NCBI GenBank assembly: GCA_003135055.1 | Contig: PLDF01000373.1 | Coordinates: forward strand, 28,644 to 92,643 | Length of the DNA stretch: 64,000 nucleotides | Reading direction: 5' to 3' | From: Bryobacterales bacterium | Lineage (GTDB): Bacteria > Acidobacteriota > Terriglobia > Bryobacterales > Bryobacteraceae | Part shown: positions 58,674 through 64,000 of the stretch, in pieces | Numbering within the stretch: the first letter of the stretch is position 1 | Layout of the letters: each line of letters begins with the position of its first letter | Program-made: the position numbers and the translations under genes | Notes under the pieces: generated by a model | Database searches by the model: none | What the model was told of the DNA's origin: nothing | The model's input: the letters and a program-made list of their open reading frames with translations, nothing else

Positions 58674-59957
58674 TCAGGAAAATCGCGTTCGCTTCCACAA
58701 GAGCAGACCGCAAACCACCAGACACACCAGCGTGGCAGCCAGCAACACGGCCATCCACGGCAGATTCACCGCCACCGCCTGATGCTCGGCGCCCATGGCC
58801 AACCACACAAAGATCGCAACCGCCGACGCCACAATCAGGATTTCCCACCAGTGCCGAACCGGCTTATCGCGGGACAGCGGATCTTCGCCCAACAGGCTCG
58901 ACTTGGCGCGCTCCGAATCGAGACCGTAACGGACGCATTCCCGCTCCACGGCTACTTTCCAGGACGCTTGCTCGGATTCGGATGCCTGGGCCGAACAGAT
59001 AGCGCCGGCGCCCAAAATCATGATGAGCGACCCCGTGAATACCAGCACGTGAGCGGTGACGCCTTGCCCGGCAAGCTCACCGAAAACCAGGACTCCCCAA
59101 GCCAGTCCCCAGAGTTGGTTAGTGTTTGAGAGCGGTATCCCGCGGGCAATTCCAATGTACTTCGCCGCGTAATTCTGAAACAGATCGCCAACCACCCAGC
59201 AGAACCCTCCGAGAAAAAGCCAGAAAAGCGCCGGCCTTGCTCGCACCAGTCCCGCGACCACGTTGTGCACACCGCCGTCCAAGAGCACGGCCAGGGTGGA
59301 AACCATCCCCAGTTCGCCGAACGTGAAGACCGTGACGAAAGAGAGCGGGTTCATCCCACTGATATACGCCTTGCGGTATGGGATGTACATTGTGCCGAAC
59401 ATCAATCCGGCGCTGAGGGCGGCCACGATTCCGAGCGCCGCGCCTCCCGGCAGCGTGTTCGAATGTTGCGCCGTGGCATAGGCCAGCAGACAAGCCCCGC
59501 CCACAATGGCTACGGCCCCACCCACTACCCGTCCCCAGCCGGATCCGCGCAACTCCCGGAACAGCAGCCAGCCCCAGAACAGACCCACCAGGCTGTTGAT
59601 GTTCCAAAGAGGGAAGGCGATGGAAAGGCCCACATTTCGAACCGCGAACACCGTAAGCGTATTGCCCACCGCCCACAGCATTCCCGCAACCAGCGCCCAG
59701 ACGATGAGATGCGGCTTTTCGCGAAGGTCCATCAGAACATAGCTGGTCCCTTTCAAGGCAACGGGCACGGTCCATCGAGCTACGAACACGCCGGCCACCA
59801 TGCCGAGCGAGATCAGGAAGGGCGAAAAGCCGGCGGTCACCAGTTTGGTAGGGGCCTCCGCGGCTGCCAGCCACGTTGCGGCCGCCAGCCCGCAGAATAC
59901 GCCCAGCGCGTGAAGTGAGTAAGTCGCGGCCTTCGCTCCCGATGCCGTGGTATTCAT
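58674..59957 (-). CDS. GRP/RhaT-like DMT-superfamily sugar transporter
   Basis: About ten hydrophobic helices; VWALVAGMLWAVGNTLTVFAVRNVGLSIAFPLWNINSLVGLFWGWLLFREL; GIARGIPLSNTNQLWGLAWGVLVFGEL. Confidence 0.8.
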   Translation of the reverse strand: MNTTASGAKAATYSLHALGVFCGLAAATWLAAAEAPTKLVTAGFSPFLISLGMVAGVFVARWTVPVALKGTSYVLMDLREKPHLIVWALVAGMLWAVGNTLTVFAVRNVGLSIAFPLWNINSLVGLFWGWLLFRELRGSGWGRVVGGAVAIVGGACLLAYATAQHSNTLPGGAALGIVAALSAGLMFGTMYIPYRKAYISGMNPLSFVTVFTFGELGMVSTLAVLLDGGVHNVVAGLVRARPALFWLFLGGFCWVVGDLFQNYAAKYIGIARGIPLSNTNQLWGLAWGVLVFGELAGQGVTAHVLVFTGSLIMILGAGAICSAQASESEQASWKVAVERECVRYGLDSERAKSSLLGEDPLSRDKPVRHWWEILIVASAVAIFVWLAMGAEHQAVAVNLPWMAVLLAATLVCLVVCGLLLWKRTRFS

Positions 59958-60101
59958 TTCACCAGCACCAGTACGCAGATGCCGATGATCAGCACAGCGA
60001 TGGGTAACCACAGATGCGGGTCGGTTACCACCGCCCGGGTGCGCGACTGCTTCAAGTTTTCCATGTTCGTCGTGGAACTCCCTCCAGCCTAACCAGCCCG
60101 C

Positions 60102-61139
60102 CTAACTAGCGATGCCATGCGCCATAGCATCTGCTTCGCTCACCCGCACGGTCCGGCCCTCGCGGCACGACATCGTCGCGGCAAGGCTGATCCGCATAGC
60201 GGCGATGGCATCCGCCGCGGTCAGCGATGGTGGTTCCGCCTTCCTCACTCTATCTACAAAATCCTGGATCTGAGTGAGGTACGCGCCCTCGAAACGCTGC
60301 ATGAAATGCGGTACTACGTCGTGCGTAATGCCCTCCCGCGTCATCACCAGAATCGGCGTGTGCTGGAAATAGCCGATTTGCAGGGAGCCTTTCGTGCCCC
60401 AGATTTCGGTGCGGATATCATACCCGAACACCGCGTTGCGGCTCAACTGCACCGAGCCCAGGGTTCCGTTCTCGAACACCATGTTGACCAGCGCGTTGTC
60501 GATATCGCCTACGGATTTCATTTCGGGGTATGCCAGGGCTCCCCCCACGGCGTTGACGGTCGCGACCTCGCCCATGAACATGCGTCCCAGGTCGAAATCG
60601 TGTACCCCCATGTCGGCAATCAGGCCGCCGCTGACCTTCGGATCGCAAAACTCCAGCGGCGGACGGAACGGGTCGCGCGAGACGCAGGTCATCACCACGG
60701 GAACCCCGATGACGCCGTCGTCCACCTTCTTTTTCGCCGCCAGATATCCGGCATCGAAGCGGCGCTGGAAAGCCATATGGAAGAAGACTCCCGCCTTCTC
60801 GACGGCGCGAAGCATTTCGTAGGCGTCCGCCAGCGACAACGACATGGGCTTCTCGCAAAAGATGGCCTTCCCGCAAGCCGCGGCGTCCATGACCACCTGT
60901 TTGTGAGTGCTGGTGGAAGTGACGATGGCCACCGCTTCCACGTCCTTATCTTGCAGCAGGTCCAGATGACTCGCGTAAACCTTGACGCCGCCCAATTCAT
61001 TGGCGAACTGTTCCCGCAGATCGGCTTTCTGGTCGGCCACCGCGACCAGGCGGGCATGGGGAACGCGCTGTGCGAGGTTGCGCGCATAGAGGCTGCCCAT
61101 TCTTCCTAAACCGATCACGCCTACATTCAGGCTCGACAT
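60102..61139 (-). CDS. Gfo/Idh/MocA-family oxidoreductase (inositol 2-dehydrogenase-like)
   Basis: LNVGVIGLGRMGSLYARNLAQRVPHARLVAVADQ...AIFCEKPMSLSLADAYEMLRAVEKAGVFFHMAFQRRFDAGY. Confidence 0.9.
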   Translation of the reverse strand: MSSLNVGVIGLGRMGSLYARNLAQRVPHARLVAVADQKADLREQFANELGGVKVYASHLDLLQDKDVEAVAIVTSTSTHKQVVMDAAACGKAIFCEKPMSLSLADAYEMLRAVEKAGVFFHMAFQRRFDAGYLAAKKKVDDGVIGVPVVMTCVSRDPFRPPLEFCDPKVSGGLIADMGVHDFDLGRMFMGEVATVNAVGGALAYPEMKSVGDIDNALVNMVFENGTLGSVQLSRNAVFGYDIRTEIWGTKGSLQIGYFQHTPILVMTREGITHDVVPHFMQRFEGAYLTQIQDFVDRVRKAEPPSLTAADAIAAMRISLAATMSCREGRTVRVSEADAMAHGIAS

Positions 61140-62173
61140 GCGGTAGCCGCTCCTTGATGGATTTCCGATAGCTTCACCGGGCGGTTTTCGCGGGCGGATA
61201 TGCCGGCGGCCAGCGCGATCACCACGGATTTGAATCCGTCTTCTCCACCACACGGGACAGGCTTCTGGTTTACTACGGCGTCGATGAACGCGCGCATTTC
61301 AAGCCGATAGGATTCCGCGTACCGCTCCAGGAAGAAGTGCAGCGGCAGGGCCGTGTGGATGCCCGCGCGGTCGCAAAGTATGTGCGAATCGGGAGTGTTG
61401 TTGGCGACCGTCACCATGCCTTCCGAGCCGAACATCTCCACGCGCTGGTCGTAGCCGTAGACGGCCTTGCGGCTGTTATCGATCACGGCGAACGCGCCGT
61501 TTTCAAAGGTGAGGGTGGTACACGCGGTATCCCAATCGCCGGCTTTGGCGAACACCTGATCCACCAGCACTGCGGCCCTGGTATACACTTCGGTGACTTC
61601 GCTCCCCATGAGGTAGCGCGCCATGTCGAAATCGTGGATTGCCATGTCCATGAAGATGCCGCCGGAGGCGCGGATGTATGGCTCGGGCGGCGGCGCGGGG
61701 TCGCGGCTGGTGATGCGCAGAATTTGCGGTTGGCCCACCAGGCCGGCGGCGATGGTCTCGCGGACTTTCAAAAAGTTGGGGTCGAAGCGGCGGTTGAACC
61801 CCACCATCATGCGGACTCCGCGGCGGGCCACTTCTTCGTTCGCGGCCTGTACCTTTTCGAGGGAGAGATCGATCGGCTTCTCGCAGAAAATCTGCTTTCC
61901 GCGCGCGGCGGCATCGACAATCATCTGGTAATGCCGGTCGGTGGAACTGCAGATCGCCACGGCGTCGATTTCGGCCAGGTCCAGCAATTCTCTATAGTCC
62001 GCGAAGGTTCTCGCGATACCGAACCTGGCCGCAACCGCCGCCAGCTCCGCGGCGGCCACATCGCAGACGGCCACCACTTCGGCGCCGGGAATTCGATTTA
62101 CCAGATTTTCGATATGGATTTTGCCGATGCGGCCGACTCCCACAACACCGAATCGAAGATTGCTTGGTTGCAT
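61127..62173 (-). CDS. Gfo/Idh/MocA-family oxidoreductase (inositol 2-dehydrogenase-like), tandem paralog
   Basis: LRFGVVGVGRIGKIHIENLVNRIPGAEVVAVCDV...QIFCEKPIDLSLEKVQAANEEVARRGVRMMVGFNRRFDPNF. Confidence 0.9.
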   Translation of the reverse strand: MQPSNLRFGVVGVGRIGKIHIENLVNRIPGAEVVAVCDVAAAELAAVAARFGIARTFADYRELLDLAEIDAVAICSSTDRHYQMIVDAAARGKQIFCEKPIDLSLEKVQAANEEVARRGVRMMVGFNRRFDPNFLKVRETIAAGLVGQPQILRITSRDPAPPPEPYIRASGGIFMDMAIHDFDMARYLMGSEVTEVYTRAAVLVDQVFAKAGDWDTACTTLTFENGAFAVIDNSRKAVYGYDQRVEMFGSEGMVTVANNTPDSHILCDRAGIHTALPLHFFLERYAESYRLEMRAFIDAVVNQKPVPCGGEDGFKSVVIALAAGISARENRPVKLSEIHQGAATACRA

Positions 62174-62240
62174 GTTATCGCTCCTGGAGTTCGGAGTAAT
62201 TATACTCTGGCACGTGGCGCACTGGGCGCCCTCTGGGCAC

Positions 62241-62272
62241 ATGCGTGCAGCGTTCACACTCGTGTGAACGCG
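62241..62272. repeat. 32-nt hairpin element, family D, copy 2
   Basis: ATGCGTGCAGCGTTCACACTCGTGTGAACGCG. Confidence 0.95.
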
Positions 62273-62353
62273 ACATCTTTCACAGCCTCTCAGTCTTTGT
62301 TGGGTGTATACTGACCAGGAATCGAAAGTCCAAATCTGAAATCCGGGCATATA

Positions 62354-63517
62354 ATGATTCAGTCATCCTCACCATCCGCGGTAGCGCATGTTGCGCCGAA
62401 GCCGCCCGCCGAAACAATCCCGGCGCGCCTCGTCTCCCTCGATGCCTTTCGCGGCGCCACCATTGCGCTGATGGTGCTGGTGAATACGCCCGGCGGGCGA
62501 AGCTCCTACGCCCCGCTGAATCACAGCGACTGGAACGGCTGGACCATCACCGATCTGGTGTTTCCCTCGTTTCTCTGGATCGTGGGGGTAGCCATCACCC
62601 TATCGCTCGGACAGCGGATCGCGGCCGGCGTTCCCAAGTCGCGCCTCTTTCTTCAGGTGTTGCGGCGAGCCGCCGTCATCTTCGGCCTCGGACTGATTGT
62701 CTATGCCGCGCCGAATTTCGATTTGTCCACGCAACGCCTGCTGGGCGTACTCCAGCGAATCGCGATCTGCTACTTGATCGCATCCGCGATTTACCTGACC
62801 ACACGCTGGCGTGCGCAAATTGTCTGGATCGTCGCGCTGCTGGTTTCCTATTGGCTCATTATGATGCTGGCCCCGGTGCCGGGTTATGGCGCGGGCGATC
62901 TGGCCGTGGGCCACAACATTGCCAACTACGTGGATGGCGTCGTGCTGGGCGCGCATAACTATGCCAATACCAAGAATTGGGATCCGGAAGGTCTCATCAG
63001 CACCTTGCCCTCGATCGCCACCGCGCTGTTCGGCATCATGGCTGGGCACATTCTGAAACTGAAGCGCGACCTCTCCGAGCGCACTACCTGGCTGTACCTG
63101 ACCGGCAGCATCCTCATCGCCCTCGGACTCATCTGCGACATCTGGCTGCCCATTAACAAGAAACTTTGGACCAGCTCCTTCACCCTGTTCATGGCCGGCA
63201 TGGATTTCGTCATCTTCGCCGGTTTCGTGTGGCTGATCGATGGCCGGGGTTATCGGCGTTATGCGCGGCCGCTGGCCATTATGGGCATGAACGCCATTGC
63301 CGTGTATCTGGCTTCCGAATTATTGGAAGAGGCGCTGAGCCTGATCCACGTCGGCGGCCCGGCGAGTCCGAGCGTTCATCAATGGATTTACCAGTCGCTC
63401 TTCGCGCCGCTTGCCTCCCCTCGGAACGCATCGCTCGCCTACGCCATCTGCTATGTGATGCTGATGTACGCGATCGCTTACGGCATGTACAGAAAGCGCT
63501 GGTTCCTGAAAGCGTAG
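62354..63517 (+). CDS. DUF5009/HGSNAT-like membrane acyltransferase
   Basis: RLVSLDAFRGATIALMVLVNTPGGRSSYAPLNHSDWNGWTITDLVFPSFLWIVGVAITLSL; multiple TM helices. Confidence 0.88.
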   Translation: MIQSSSPSAVAHVAPKPPAETIPARLVSLDAFRGATIALMVLVNTPGGRSSYAPLNHSDWNGWTITDLVFPSFLWIVGVAITLSLGQRIAAGVPKSRLFLQVLRRAAVIFGLGLIVYAAPNFDLSTQRLLGVLQRIAICYLIASAIYLTTRWRAQIVWIVALLVSYWLIMMLAPVPGYGAGDLAVGHNIANYVDGVVLGAHNYANTKNWDPEGLISTLPSIATALFGIMAGHILKLKRDLSERTTWLYLTGSILIALGLICDIWLPINKKLWTSSFTLFMAGMDFVIFAGFVWLIDGRGYRRYARPLAIMGMNAIAVYLASELLEEALSLIHVGGPASPSVHQWIYQSLFAPLASPRNASLAYAICYVMLMYAIAYGMYRKRWFLKA

Positions 63518-63544
63518 TGGCTTTATGCTTTTGCGAACAATCAC

Positions 63545-63583
63545 GTGGCTCTGATCGGAGCCGCGCGCGTCAGCAAGCGGTTT
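63545..63583 (+). repeat. Palindromic family A copy (partial)
   Basis: gtggctctgatcggagccgcgcgcgtcagcaagcggtt. Confidence 0.85.
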
Positions 63584-63606
63584 TACGATGTACGCCCCGC
63601 GTGCCA

Positions 63607-64000
63607 CTACTTCTCCAGCAGCGCACGCACCGCGAACGCCGTAGCGATCAGCGGATCGTCTTCCTTCACCAACTTCTCCGGGTTCGCCCACGACCCGTCC
63701 GCGCGCTGCGTCCGCTTCAGCGCATCCGTCACGCCCGGTCCTGGGTTGCCCCCTGGCTCGATGCCCAGCGCCCGGAACGCCTCATCGCTCGAAGCCGCGT
63801 AGTAGAATGCCAACCCCTGCGGCCAGCGTTGGTAGGCCTCGCCCACAAAACCCGGCACGGCCATGCCGCGGTGATGGCTCATCAACCATCGCCCCGCCGC
63901 GGCCACACGCGGGTCGGCCAGCGGACTCCCCACCGCCAGCAGCGCCAGAATCCCATCCGCCGTGGTTGTGCCATAGCTGCGAAAGTGCTGCCCGTCGGCG
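63607..64000 (-). CDS. Prenyltransferase/squalene-cyclase-repeat-like protein, 5' end outside window
   Basis: ADGILALLAVGSPLADPRVAAAGRWLMSHHRGMAVPGF...YYAASSDEAFRALG...DALKRTQRADGSWANPEKLVKEDDPLIATAFAVRALLEK. Confidence 0.75.
   Translation of the reverse strand, partial: ADGQHFRSYGTTTADGILALLAVGSPLADPRVAAAGRWLMSHHRGMAVPGFVGEAYQRWPQGLAFYYAASSDEAFRALGIEPGGNPGPGVTDALKRTQRADGSWANPEKLVKEDDPLIATAFAVRALLEK

Noticed and set aside
60117-62314. Plus-strand ORFs opposite the two Gfo/Idh/MocA genes
   Set aside because: Antisense shadow frames; composition not protein-like.
1-64000. rRNA, tRNA or tmRNA genes
   Set aside because: No recognisable conserved segments were noticed on either strand; a tRNAscan/Infernal run would be needed to exclude them fully.

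Overview
High-GC bacterial window with the look of an Acidobacteriota (Solibacter/Bryobacter-type) chromosome. This assignment is inferred from three proteins with the TIGR03437 (Solibacter-type) C-terminal domain and from gene content; I could not verify it. Core and metabolic genes: yvcK-glmU, accB-accC, zwf-opcA-pgl, galactokinase, two sugar-isomerase/oxidoreductase clusters, and an ECF sigma/anti-sigma pair. There is a surface-glycosylation cluster (two GT2s, DUF2304, a TMTC-like membrane TPR glycosyltransferase, a GT4). Accessory islands hold HicBA, UPF0175/DUF3368, an IS1380-like transposase relic, a GIY-YIG protein and an orphan HsdR_N protein. Most unusual signals: (1) several families of short dispersed palindromic repeats, one of which forms the apparent N-terminus of a glycosyltransferase and the C-terminus of galactokinase; some copies are bounded by direct duplications (348-bp insert with 14-bp flanks; 34-bp duplication around a palindrome). 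(2) Partial gene duplications: an accC 5' relic beside the transposase, and an amidohydrolase 3' relic bounding a toxin-antitoxin segment. (3) Single-nucleotide frameshifts confined to accessory genes (hicA, transposase x2, TIGR03437 protein, sugar epimerase, GIY-YIG protein) while core genes are intact. No rRNA, tRNA or CRISPR array was recognised.
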